Shown in pieces: positions 35,763 through 44,212 of a stretch of 64,000 nt of DNA; position 1 is the stretch's first letter; every line of letters begins with the position of its first letter. This DNA comes from JANQRX01 sp963663975 (GTDB taxonomy: Bacteria > Pseudomonadota > Alphaproteobacteria > Rhizobiales > Kaistiaceae): assembly GCA_963663975.2 (NCBI GenBank), contig CAXXRA010000003.1, forward strand, positions 62,001 through 126,000, written 5' to 3'. The notes beneath the pieces are model-generated. The model did not search any database. It worked only from the letters and a program-made list of their open reading frames with translations, and was not told the origin of the DNA. The position numbers and the translations under genes are program-made.

Positions 35763-35795
35763 GAACATAACATGAACTTACTGGCCAATTGTCAA
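35763..35795 (-). promoter_or_regulatory. umuDC promoter with LexA (SOS) operator
   Basis: On the minus strand: -35 TTGACA (35795-35790), 17-base spacer, -10 TGTTAT (35772-35767), overlapped by GTTC-ATGTTAT-GTTC (35777-35763), the alphaproteobacterial LexA box GTTC-N7-GTTC. Transcription would start near 35760. Confidence 0.85.
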
Positions 35796-35962
35796 GATGG
35801 CGTGGCGTGTTGAGGGCTCTCGCGATCCAAACGCTCTGGCACATAGGCCATTTGCGATTCCACGAGGCCATCTGGACTTGAAACCGCCACTCAAAACGGC
35901 GTTTCTCGACGTATTCGTGGCCGCAAGGCCCTGCCGTTTCTATGGGGTCGATGAGAGAGGGT

Positions 35963-36143
35963 GTTAGTTTTGCCGCACGCGTCGCGGCTATTCGCGGCCC
36001 ATTTCGCGCACAACCGGCAACAGCCGCCATATCGTGCGGGCCAAAGAGGGAAGAAGACCATGAGGAAGCGAATGCATCGCATCCGTGCCGGCGCCGTTCT
36101 GGCGATCCTTGTGCTCGCGATGGCGCCGGCGTCGCGGGCGGGC
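35963..36143 (+). repeat. Perfect 181-bp direct repeat, copy 1
   Basis: Identical over its whole length to 36406-36586. Contains the upstream region and signal-peptide codons of a DUF3574 gene. Confidence 0.95.
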
Positions 36144-36206
36144 GACCTGTTTCGGAAAATCCTACGGCTGATCGATGATCTGCGGCCAAGACCCGCTCCG
36201 GCGTAG
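36060..36206 (+). pseudogene. Chimeric mini-ORF: DUF3574 signal peptide joined to IS1380 transposase tail
   Basis: 48 codons: the signal peptide MRKRMHRIRAGAVLAILVLA (continuing MAPASRAG) is followed directly by DLFRKILRLIDDLRPRPAPA and a stop. The second part is the C-terminus of IS1380-family transposases, whose body lies on the opposite strand at 36818-37944. A recombination product, though in principle still translatable and exportable. Confidence 0.7.
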
Positions 36207-36405
36207 GGCCGAGGAAATCGACGGTGAGGAGAAAGCGACAGGAGAGGTGCGTCTGGATGGCGAGAAAAATGACCGAATGGCCCTCCAAACGGAGGCCGCT
36301 CACTAAAATCAGGCCATCGGATGGCTGCAAAAGGAGATGCCGTTCCCTTGGCGGTGGACCAGTGGTACGATTTCCACGAATTTGGATGTCATCTGGGGAA
36401 TGTCG

Positions 36406-36586
36406 GTTAGTTTTGCCGCACGCGTCGCGGCTATTCGCGGCCCATTTCGCGCACAACCGGCAACAGCCGCCATATCGTGCGGGCCAAAGAGGGAAGAAGA
36501 CCATGAGGAAGCGAATGCATCGCATCCGTGCCGGCGCCGTTCTGGCGATCCTTGTGCTCGCGATGGCGCCGGCGTCGCGGGCGGGC
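36406..36586 (+). repeat. Perfect 181-bp direct repeat, copy 2
   Basis: Same sequence as copy 1; here followed by the genuine continuation of the DUF3574 gene. Confidence 0.95.
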
Positions 36587-36817
36587 ACGCCGTCCTGCCC
36601 GGCCGGGTTTGAAGAGTTCACCGAGTACCGGCTGTTCTTCGGGCGTAGCCGGGGAGATGTGGAAGTCGTGAGCGACAAGGCCTGGCGGGGATTTCTCGCC
36701 GCCGAGATCACGCCGCGTTTCCCCGAAGGTCTGACCGTTCTGGACGCCGCCGGGCAGTGGCGCGACGGATCAGGTGCGATCATGCGGGGGAGGACGAAGC
36801 TGGTGATTGTCCTGTAG
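36503..36817 (+). pseudogene. Secreted DUF3574 protein, 3' end replaced by IS1380
   Basis: Signal peptide as in copy 1, then PSCPAGFEEFTEYRLFFGRSR, VVSDKAWRGFLAAEITPRFPEGLTVLDAAGQWRDGSG, the DUF3574 core. The frame ends ...RTKLVIVL and a stop whose last bases come from the IS1380 fragment that begins at 36818. The family normally continues another 40 or so residues. Function of DUF3574 is unknown. Confidence 0.75.
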
Positions 36818-37944
36818 GCGAGCGCGTGAAGCTGGAGGCGAACGGCATTGTGGTCGAACCTGCGGCACGACAGGCGTGTCCACCGGATCGCGTTCTTGCC
36901 CTCCTTGATCCATTGCTCAGCCGTGCCGCGCTGATTGTAGAACGCGACCACCCGCTCGGCGGGGCGGCCCAGGTTGGTGACAATGAACCCGACCCGTGGG
37001 TACAACTCACCCGGATGCCACTCGACCTTGGCGACGACGCGGCGGGGCTTGTCCCAGGTTCCGGCCTGATAACTGAAGCTGGCATGATACCGGCGCACGT
37101 CCTTGGGCGGCCTGCCGACGGGGCGCTTCAGGAGATGAGCGATGCTTTCTTGCAGCACCTTGTTGGCGGGCAGCCGGATGGCGTAGAGCATGCCTTCGGC
37201 TTCGAGGTAGTCGTAGATCTCCGGTGAGGCGAAGGCCGCATCGCCGCGGAAGTAGAGGCGGATGGCTCGTTCCTTGTAACGTTCGACCACCGGTACCAGG
37301 ACATCACGCCATCCGTGGGCGCTGTGCACGTTGCCGGGGCGCAGCGCGCAACGCTCCAGGTCGCCGAACTGGTTGAACACGAACAGCGGGTGATAGCAGG
37401 TGCAGCCGAAGTGGCCGTTATAGGCCGTGCCCTCCTGCTCACCGAATGTCGGACTGTCGGAGCTGTCCATGTCGAGCACGACGCGCCTCGGCGGATCGTG
37501 GTCGTGAACCCGGTCGATCCACATCCCCGACAGGTCCGCAAGGGCCACGAGGTTCTCGTTGTTCGACAGCAGCTCGGTCTCGAACCGCCCCATCTGGCTG
37601 GTCGATGCCCCGCCGCGCTCGACCGCCTTGCCGCCGACGATCCAGCACATCGCGGGATCACGCCCGAGCCGGTCGGTGTCGTTGACATCCTCGTAGCCGG
37701 CGAGACGCCCATAGACGGACTGGCGAAGGAGACTGACGATGCCGTGCCAGCCGTTCCTGCCCGTGCGGCTATCCGCGAGCACGCCGCCCGCCAGTGCGGT
37801 CAGCCCGAGCGCGTCGTCCAGTTCGCGATAAGCGAGCAACCCCGCGTCGGAGGTCACCCGCGATCCGTGGAACTCCAGTTTCAGGCGGCGGTCGAAAAGG
37901 GGCCGGAGTGGCCCATGATCCGATTCACCCTCCGGGTTCCGCAT
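36818..37944 (-). pseudogene. IS1380-family transposase, C-terminus missing
   Basis: 375 intact codons: EGESDHGPLRPLFDRRLKLE, FHGSRVTSDAGLLAYRELDDALGL, VVLDMDSSDSPTFGEQEGTAYN (first catalytic Asp), YFRGDAAFASPEIYDYLEAEG (second Asp) and AFYNQRGTAEQWIKEGK (Glu). The frame stops matching after VRLQLHALAY at 36818 where it meets the antisense DUF3574 gene. About 50 residues are lost and the last 20 are found at 36144-36206 on the other strand. Confidence 0.85.
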
Positions 37945-38316
37945 CCAAGCCGCCCTTCGACACCCTCAAGCCAGTGATTCTTATAGCAGAATCGTGCCAA
38001 TCAGGCATCAGGCGAAGCGGTCACTTGGGAAATGCGGGTTTAGGACTTTGCACCCTTCCACCCCGGACGCGCTGGTCGGCGCGGGTGAGGCTGAAACGCG
38101 AATGGTGAGCGCTGGAAGATGCCGTGAGGCCGTGGCATGAGGCAGCCAGGTGCCTGCCCGTCTCTGCGGGGCCGGGGAGGAGTTGCGCCCGAAGCCCCTA
38201 GTGGATTGATCGAGACGAATAGATCCCAACACCAAACAAGCTATCATATTGAAATGTCGGGGATATCCGTCAACAATGGCCGCCTGGAAAGGGATCAAAG
38301 CGTCGGAATCTATCCA
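37945..38316. other. Gene-free spacer between IS1380 remnant and IS1182 element
   Basis: About 370 bases including the outer end of the IS1380 element. No gene supported. Confidence 0.45.
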
Positions 38317-38483
38317 CTAGGAGCGTGCGCCGTAGAAGTTTTGATGTTGGGCGATTGGCGCGCGGCCGCCGGAGAGATGGGATTTTGGCCCGAGTGTGGA
38401 CATCTGGCCCGCCCGACTCTGGGATGGAAATGGGGATTATCAAGACTACTTGACGCTCCCGGCGAGTCTGCCATGATGCGCGG

Positions 38484-39056
38484 ATGTTCGAGAATCAACC
38501 GCCGCCCGCCCTCCAATGGGTCGATATCTTTCTCTCCGCCATCGCATTTCTGGTGGTTATCGTGACCTTGCCAACAGCATTCCAGATGTGGTGGGGGAAA
38601 CCTCGTCTTCAGTTCGAGGTTGAAAGGATAAGGGTCCGTGACGGCGTTGGTTTGAATTGCTCGATCACGAATGAACCAGTGAGCAACAGAATCTTGAAGT
38701 GGCTAGGTGTAATCCGGGATGCAGCACACAAGGTTAGGATAACCGTAACAATCAGGGATAATGGAACGAGGCTATATGTGGCGCGCGAAAAGATGACGAT
38801 CAAAGTGGAGAATGAGGAAAGATCGTATTCGGTCGATTTGTATCCAAGCACTCGATCAGGGGTAATAATCGTGATGCAGAATGACGGCTCCTCATACGGT
38901 GAAATAGACGCGCCAAGCAGCGAAGACGGCAAAATTTATATCCCGCCGGGGGAGTATGAGTGCACCCTGGGTGTAAAGTGGGGGCAGGACTCGGTTTCAA
39001 AAACACGTGTCTTCTATGTCAATAAAAACATAGAGGCTACGCGATGGTGGAAGTGA
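38484..39056 (+). CDS. Passenger gene of the IS1595-type element: membrane-anchored hypothetical protein
   Basis: 190-aa protein with one N-terminal transmembrane helix (WVDIFLSAIAFLVVIVTLP) and a mostly beta-rich soluble part (RLQFEVERIRVRDGVGLNC, YSVDLYPSTRSGVIIV, IYIPPGEYECTLGVKWGQ). Codon use is distinctly more AT-rich than that of its neighbours, a sign of foreign origin. No family recognised. Read opposite to the transposase remnant, inside the element's ends, so it is cargo. Confidence 0.7.
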   Translation: MFENQPPPALQWVDIFLSAIAFLVVIVTLPTAFQMWWGKPRLQFEVERIRVRDGVGLNCSITNEPVSNRILKWLGVIRDAAHKVRITVTIRDNGTRLYVAREKMTIKVENEERSYSVDLYPSTRSGVIIVMQNDGSSYGEIDAPSSEDGKIYIPPGEYECTLGVKWGQDSVSKTRVFYVNKNIEATRWWK

Positions 39057-39150
39057 GCCGATGACTCGTGGAAGTCCCGTTATCAACAGGGAGCGAGACC
39101 TCGCGGGCGCGACCCCAGAGATGCTGGCGCGGGCGCTGCTGCGGAACCGG

Positions 39151-39396
39151 CTACGACCGGGCGCCCGAGGGAAGCCCGTTGTCCGCGATGAGGTCGCGGT
39201 AGAGAAGGTTCCGGCCGACAAGCCCGGCAACCGTGTCTCGCATTTGCGCAAGCGTCCCTGAGTCTCGGATGGTGTGCTTGCCGGCGAATTCGGAGACGTA
39301 GCGTTGCAGGTGCTTCGGGCTCATCTTGTGGAACGTGCCGTCATGCGCCCGTTTCAGCATCGACCAGAAGGATTCGATCCCGTTGGTGTGGGCTAC
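39151..39396 (-). pseudogene. C-terminal fragment of an IS1595 (ISXO2-like) transposase
   Basis: VAHTNGIESFWSMLKRAHDG, then TFHKMSPKHLQRYVSEFAG and LLYRDLIADNGLPSGARS with a stop: the ISXO2-like DDE C-terminus (N-x-x-E-x-FWS motif with the catalytic Glu). The N-terminal two thirds is deleted up to the inverted end, so the element can move only with outside help. Confidence 0.85.
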
Positions 39397-39557
39397 GATC
39401 TAGATATAGGAATTCAGGACGATGATTTCAAGTAGTCTTTATAATCCCCATGGAAATCCCAGACCGGAAGGCCGGAAGGGAAGAGATTCGCGTTTCATAC
39501 GCGGTCGATGGGCACTGCGCGCCCCGGAGCAAGTGCGTTGGCAGGCCAGCACCTGCC

Positions 39558-40880
39558 TCAGCACGTGGCCACCGTCCCCATCCGCTTGATGTTCAACGCC
39601 AAGCACACGAGGTCCCACTCGCCGCGCACCTTCGCCAAGCCTCGCAGGCTGAATCGTCGGAATCCGAGCACCTCCTTGATCCACCCGTTCGGCGCCTCCG
39701 AGAGCCACTTGCGTTGCGCGTACCGGGCTTTGCCCGCGGGGCTCGCCAGTTTCTCACCCATGCGGTGCGTGGCAGGGAGCCGGGCCGGGTCGACCGCCAC
39801 CTGGGACTTGCCTTCACGCCCCAGCGCTACGTGCGCGTCGATGCCGCGATCTTCCAGCTCCAACAGATCCGGCTCGTTGCAGTAGCCCGCATCGGCCAGT
39901 ACCACCGCAGGCTCGACCCCAAACGTCTCGTTGATCTCGTCGAGCATCCCCACCAGCTGACCCTGGTCGCTGGCCTGTGGCCCCACCTGAGTCGCGACGA
40001 TGATCTGGTGCTCCCCATCGACCGCCATCTGCGCGTTGTAGCACTGCTGGAACCCCTCGCTGCTGGTCTTCATGATCTGGCTCTCGGGATCGGTGAAATT
40101 GCCCTGCGCCTTCGGCTCGGGCTCGCCGTAGGCCCGCTTGTAGGGCCGCCCGCCCCGGGGATTGCGGTCCTGCCCAGGCTCGCGCCCTCGCTCATCGTCG
40201 CGCCCGCGTTGCGCCGCCTCCAAACGCGCTTTGGCTGCCTGGATCGCCGCCAGGCGCTTCTCCCTGCGTTGCAACTCCTCGGGCAACTCGTCGCCCCGGA
40301 AATCCTCGCCCCAACGCTCGTCTTCTTCGGCGTCCACCATCCCCGCCGTCGTCAGCAGCGCCTCGATCTCCGCCTGCAAGCGAGCCGCCTCTTTGCCCAT
40401 CCGCTCATAGCTCATCGCCTTGCGCTTGCTCGCGTTCGCTCGCACCTTCGTCCCGTCGACCGAGAGCTTGCCGAACCGCGCCAGTCCCATCTCGCGCGCC
40501 ACCTGCACCACCCCCACAAACAGCTCGCTGAACTCCGCCAGATGTCGGCGTCGGAACTCACATACCGTGCGATGTTGCGGGAAGTTGCCCGCCGCGAGCA
40601 TCCGAAACGCTACATCCTCCTCCAGCTTCCTCGCCACCGCGCGCGAGGAGAATGTGCCCGTCGCGTAGGCATAGATCAGCACCTTGACCATCATCGACGG
40701 CTCGTAGGGGGCGTTGCGTCGACCGTCCCCCTCGTAGGGCGCATAGAACGCCGTCAAGTCCAGTGCATCGACCACATCGCTGACGTGATGAGCCAGGTGC
40801 CCTGGGGAAACCCACTCCTGCAAGTCCGGCGGCAAAAGCAAGGGTTGGTCCGGCTGGTAGGCACGAAACGTGGTCGGCAT
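39558..40880 (-). CDS. IS1182-family transposase
   Basis: 440-aa transposase that looks intact: MPTTFRAYQPDQPLLLPPDL, YEPSMMVKVLIYAYATGTFSSRAVAR, KLSVDGTKVRANASKRKAMSY (catalytic Asp), a charged coiled linker at about 190-250, AVVLADAGYCNEPDLLELEDRG (second Asp) and RRFSLRGLAKVRGEWDLVCLALN. Start ATG at 40880 gives the family N-terminus. It is likely the active enzyme of the surrounding IS, although the element is disrupted in its 3' untranslated part by the IS1595 unit. Confidence 0.88.
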   Translation of the reverse strand: MPTTFRAYQPDQPLLLPPDLQEWVSPGHLAHHVSDVVDALDLTAFYAPYEGDGRRNAPYEPSMMVKVLIYAYATGTFSSRAVARKLEEDVAFRMLAAGNFPQHRTVCEFRRRHLAEFSELFVGVVQVAREMGLARFGKLSVDGTKVRANASKRKAMSYERMGKEAARLQAEIEALLTTAGMVDAEEDERWGEDFRGDELPEELQRREKRLAAIQAAKARLEAAQRGRDDERGREPGQDRNPRGGRPYKRAYGEPEPKAQGNFTDPESQIMKTSSEGFQQCYNAQMAVDGEHQIIVATQVGPQASDQGQLVGMLDEINETFGVEPAVVLADAGYCNEPDLLELEDRGIDAHVALGREGKSQVAVDPARLPATHRMGEKLASPAGKARYAQRKWLSEAPNGWIKEVLGFRRFSLRGLAKVRGEWDLVCLALNIKRMGTVATC

Positions 40881-40993
40881 CGGGAGTTCCCACACGCAAC
40901 TGGCGTATCGGATCATACTTCCCCCTGCGCAAATCCACCCATAACTCGTCCGCTATCAACTTTGCAGCGCGGACCTTTCTGCGGCGCACGCTC

Positions 40994-41962
40994 CTAGTTG
41001 GCTTTGTAGGCGTCGATTATCGCGGCGCCGTTGGCGCCCGCGGCGGCAGACCATTCGGCCGACATGGTCGCGCCGATCTCCGCGAGGTCGGCGGTGAGCC
41101 GTTCGCCCGGCGCCAGCACGCTCATGCCGTTGTCCCTGAGCTGTGCCATATACCAATCGGTCAACTCGCGTGCTCGCGTCGTACCGGCCGCTTCCGCCAA
41201 CAACGCCGCCGAACGCAGACAGTTCCGGGTTTGCGCGTCGAGCGCGTCGAAGGCGTCCCTGTTTACGAACACATAGTTGCGCGGCAGCCAGGCCCGGACG
41301 TCGTAGAAATAACTCATATGCTCCCAGACCTTGTGGTCGTAACCGGTCGAGCTCGACGACATGAAGGCGTCCGCCACACCGCTCGCCAGCGCCTGCCCGA
41401 GCTCTGCCGCCTCGACGTGAACCGGCAGCATTTTGGCAAGCTCCGCCAGTCTTGCGGTCGCGGCGTTGTTGGTGCGGAACTTGATCCCGCCCATGTCGGC
41501 GATACCGCCGATCTCACGTTCGAAGTACATCCCCTGCGGTGGCCAGGGGATGGAATACAGCAGTACCAGATTTTGCTCGGCGAGGATCTCGGTCAGCATG
41601 CCCCTCGCTGCCTGCCAAAGCCGATCGGATGCCTCGAAGGACGAGGCCAGGAACGGCACCGAGTCGAACCCGAAGACGGCATTCTCGGACTGGTGCGCAC
41701 TCAACAACCGCTCACCGATGGGAGCCCGGCCGGTCTGTACGGCGCGCATGATCTCGCCGCCCTTGAACAGGGTGCCGCCGCCATGCACGACGATCTCAAG
41801 ATCGCCCCCGGTGCACACGCCCACTGCCTCGGCAAACAGCTTGCCGTTCTGCGTGTGGTAATTGGAATCCACATACGCCGTCGGCATGTCCCATTTATCG
41901 GCCGCGTGGACGGTGCCCGCCGAGAGGGCCAAGCCTGCAGCCAGTCCCGTCAACCATTTCAT
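40994..41962 (-). CDS. TRAP transporter solute-binding protein (DctP family)
   Basis: Periplasmic binding protein (322 aa) with signal peptide MKWLTGLAAGLALSAGTVHA. DctP features: SNYHTQNGKLFAEAV, GGEIMRAVQTGRAPIGERL, MGGIKFRTNNAATARLAELA (ligand Arg) and GVADAFMSSSSTGYDHKVWE. Expected partners dctQ and dctM are absent; the gene ends at the IS1182 boundary, so they may have been lost. The ATG at 41977 is an alternative start. Divergent from a second binding protein. Confidence 0.85.
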   Translation of the reverse strand: MKWLTGLAAGLALSAGTVHAADKWDMPTAYVDSNYHTQNGKLFAEAVGVCTGGDLEIVVHGGGTLFKGGEIMRAVQTGRAPIGERLLSAHQSENAVFGFDSVPFLASSFEASDRLWQAARGMLTEILAEQNLVLLYSIPWPPQGMYFEREIGGIADMGGIKFRTNNAATARLAELAKMLPVHVEAAELGQALASGVADAFMSSSSTGYDHKVWEHMSYFYDVRAWLPRNYVFVNRDAFDALDAQTRNCLRSAALLAEAAGTTRARELTDWYMAQLRDNGMSVLAPGERLTADLAEIGATMSAEWSAAAGANGAAIIDAYKAN

Positions 41963-42182
41963 CGTCAAATCTCTCATTGTGTGAATGCGGTGCTCGGCGA
42001 CGATAACGGCAATCCAAAAGCATTATCGCCGCCTGTAGCGCCCATGGGACCGGCGTTCTTGAGCATCCGAAGGACCAATAGCGCCACAATTCTTGTAACC
42101 ACCTAAACAATGAATATGTTACGCACTGCCCGCACCAGTGAGAAGCGGTCGAATTCCAAGGAACCCTGAAAAGGAGAAGCGC

Positions 42183-43436
42183 ATGAGTGCGAAGCTCAAC
42201 ATCAAGGCCCTTGTCGCGGCGGCCGGGATCGCGGCAGGCGCTATATCCGGTGTCTCCGCGGAGACTCTCGGACCTGTCACCGACCCGCTTGGCGTGGTCA
42301 AAATTCCCAAGGGCGCACCGATTCACATCGGCGGCTATTGGACGCTGTCCGGCCCGGACGTCGATATCGGACTGGATCAGAAGCGCGGCGCGGAAATCGC
42401 CATGGATGACAGGGGAAACGCGGTCGCCGGGCACCCAATCGAATTCCATACCGAGGACAGCCATTGCAGCGCCGAGGGTGGGCAAACCGCGGCCACCAGG
42501 CTCGCCTCGAACCCGAACATCGTTGTTGTAGTCGGGCCCGACTGCTCAAGTGCCGGCACCCCCGGTGGCCCTATCCTGTGGAAGGCGGGCATCCCAAGCG
42601 TAGCCACCTCGACCACCGCGCCGTCGCTTACCGCACCGGATCGCCCGGAGGGTCTGCAAGGTTACCTGCGGACCATCTATAACGACCTTGCTGCCGGCGC
42701 CGCGGATGCGGAGTACTTCTGGAATCAGATGAAGTGCAAGAGTCTTGCCACGATCCACGACGGCAGCCCGTATGCCGAACAACTCGTGCGGGTAGCCAAG
42801 AACCGTTTCATGGAGTTGGGTGGCAAGGTGACAGCAATGGTGGCGGTGGCGCCAACCGATGTCGACATGCGCCCGGCTCTCACTCGGATCGCTGCTGCCA
42901 AGCCATGTGTGGTCTATTTTCCAATATTCGTGGCGGCGGCAGGCCGGATCGTTCACCAGTTCGGGGAGATCGAGGGTCTTGAATCCACCACGCCAGTCGG
43001 CGGTAGCGCGCTGATGGCGCCGGGATTCCTGGAAGCGGCGGGTGCCGCGGCGGTGAATTTCGTGTTTACAAGTCCGGATACCTCGGCGGAGGCGATGGGC
43101 ACCCGTTATCCCGAGCTGGTGAGGAAGTATAAGGAGAAATATGGCGAAGGCCCGATCCAGGCCTTTCATCAAAACGCTTACGATGGAATGGCGGTGGCGC
43201 TGATGGCCATAGAAAAGGTGGCGGTGAAGGACGACGCCGGCAACACCTACATCGGGCGCCGGGCGCTTCGCGACGCCCTCTTCGCCACGAAGGGCTTCGA
43301 CGGAATGGGCGGTGAGATCACCTGTAACGAGAATGGCGACTGCGCGGGCTTCAAGTTTGCCGCTTACCGGTTTGTCGGCTCCGACCCATCGAGCTTCGAG
43401 ATCGGCAAGAACCCGGTCAAGATTTATCCGCAGTAG
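42183..43436 (+). CDS. Branched-chain amino-acid-type ABC solute-binding protein
   Basis: Periplasmic Peripla_BP_6 protein (417 aa), with signal peptide ending near SAE-TLG, and HIGGYWTLSGPDVDIGLDQKRGAE, VVVVGPDCSSAGTPGGPIL, ARVAVTY-like region around IHDGSPYAEQLVRVAKN. A good AAGGAG ribosome-binding site precedes ATG 42183. No permease or ATPase gene follows: 660 gene-free bases and then an IS21. It is an orphan here. Confidence 0.85.
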   Translation: MSAKLNIKALVAAAGIAAGAISGVSAETLGPVTDPLGVVKIPKGAPIHIGGYWTLSGPDVDIGLDQKRGAEIAMDDRGNAVAGHPIEFHTEDSHCSAEGGQTAATRLASNPNIVVVVGPDCSSAGTPGGPILWKAGIPSVATSTTAPSLTAPDRPEGLQGYLRTIYNDLAAGAADAEYFWNQMKCKSLATIHDGSPYAEQLVRVAKNRFMELGGKVTAMVAVAPTDVDMRPALTRIAAAKPCVVYFPIFVAAAGRIVHQFGEIEGLESTTPVGGSALMAPGFLEAAGAAAVNFVFTSPDTSAEAMGTRYPELVRKYKEKYGEGPIQAFHQNAYDGMAVALMAIEKVAVKDDAGNTYIGRRALRDALFATKGFDGMGGEITCNENGDCAGFKFAAYRFVGSDPSSFEIGKNPVKIYPQ

Positions 43437-44096
43437 GTTCGAGGTCCATGGGGCGGTGACTTGGTGAACAGCCAAAGAGTGCCTGGAGTGATGAAGTCTA
43501 ACATCTGCCGGTCCGGCTTCGACGAGGCTCATCACGCCCAAAAGCAGTGGCAGCGCGGCGTCTATGAAGGTCCACACCAGGGAGGTGGCTGTCCCCGTTC
43601 TATGCGCAGTCCCGCGCTAAGTCTCCATTGAGGGCGTCGTTTTTGAACCTCCGCACAGTGGTCTTGAACGCCTCTAGCGTTGAAGCTGCATTAAGCCCGA
43701 ATGAGCGTGTCATCCTTACCCTTTTTGGCGTCTCAATAGGGTGGTTCCGGGAGGCTGCGGAGTTCGTCTGCCAAATGGTTCCAGAACAACTGAAGCATCA
43801 CGGTCCAATGTCGCCGGTTCCGGTCCGCTCATAGGCCCCCCCGGCGGCCAGGACGCCTTTGGGCGCGTTTCCCATCACCCTCAGGCATCGTCCTCTCGCC
43901 GCCTGCAGAAGTCGGTCCAGTGCCCTGCCGGGTTCCGCAGGCGGTCCTTCCGGCGCCCGCCAGAAAACGGTCCGTTTTCGAACGGCCACCGTCCGTGTTG
44001 TCAGAGGCTCGTCAATCTCCCTCGTAGAGCACTGGCGCTGCCATGCCCTTCTTTCGGCTGCTATAGGCGCATCCTCAGTCCCCTGGACTTCTTACG
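43437..44096. other. Gene-free stretch between the binding protein and IS21
   Basis: About 660 bases with no supported gene; probably where transporter genes were deleted. Confidence 0.45.
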
Positions 44097-44212
44097 TGTT
44101 GATCGGCGTGGAATATTGACCCCCTTGGTGGGGTAATCGGCGTCCAAAATTGACCCCCCTGGTTTTGTGATTTTTAACACACCTCGTTGTTTGGACAGAC
44201 GAGGTGGGGGAG

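Larger units (their letters stand above)
38432..39449 (-). mobile_element. IS1595-family element with passenger gene and deleted transposase, nested in IS1182
   Basis: Inverted ends GGGGATTATCAAGACTACTT (38432 on) and, on the other strand from 39449, GGGGATTATAAAGACTACTT, one mismatch in the first 22. The 8-bp sequence ATGGAAAT lies immediately outside each end (38424-38431 and 39450-39457); IS1595 elements make 8-bp duplications. Inside are a 190-aa passenger gene and only the last 82 codons of the transposase. Confidence 0.85.
38321..40993 (-). mobile_element. IS1182-family element, flanked by CTAG, interrupted by an IS1595-type element
   Basis: Perfect inverted ends GAGCGTGCGCCG, each with CTAG outside (38317-38320 and 40994-40997), consistent with a 4-bp CTAG target duplication. 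Removing the nested 1018-bp element and one copy of its 8-bp duplication leaves about 1.65 kb, a normal IS1182 size. The right CTAG contains the dctP stop codon. Confidence 0.8.

Noticed and set aside
35311..36817. Continuation of the IS1380 transposase frame down to 35311 (877 codons)
   Set aside because: Similarity stops at 36818; the rest is antisense to DUF3574, the 181-bp repeats and umuD.
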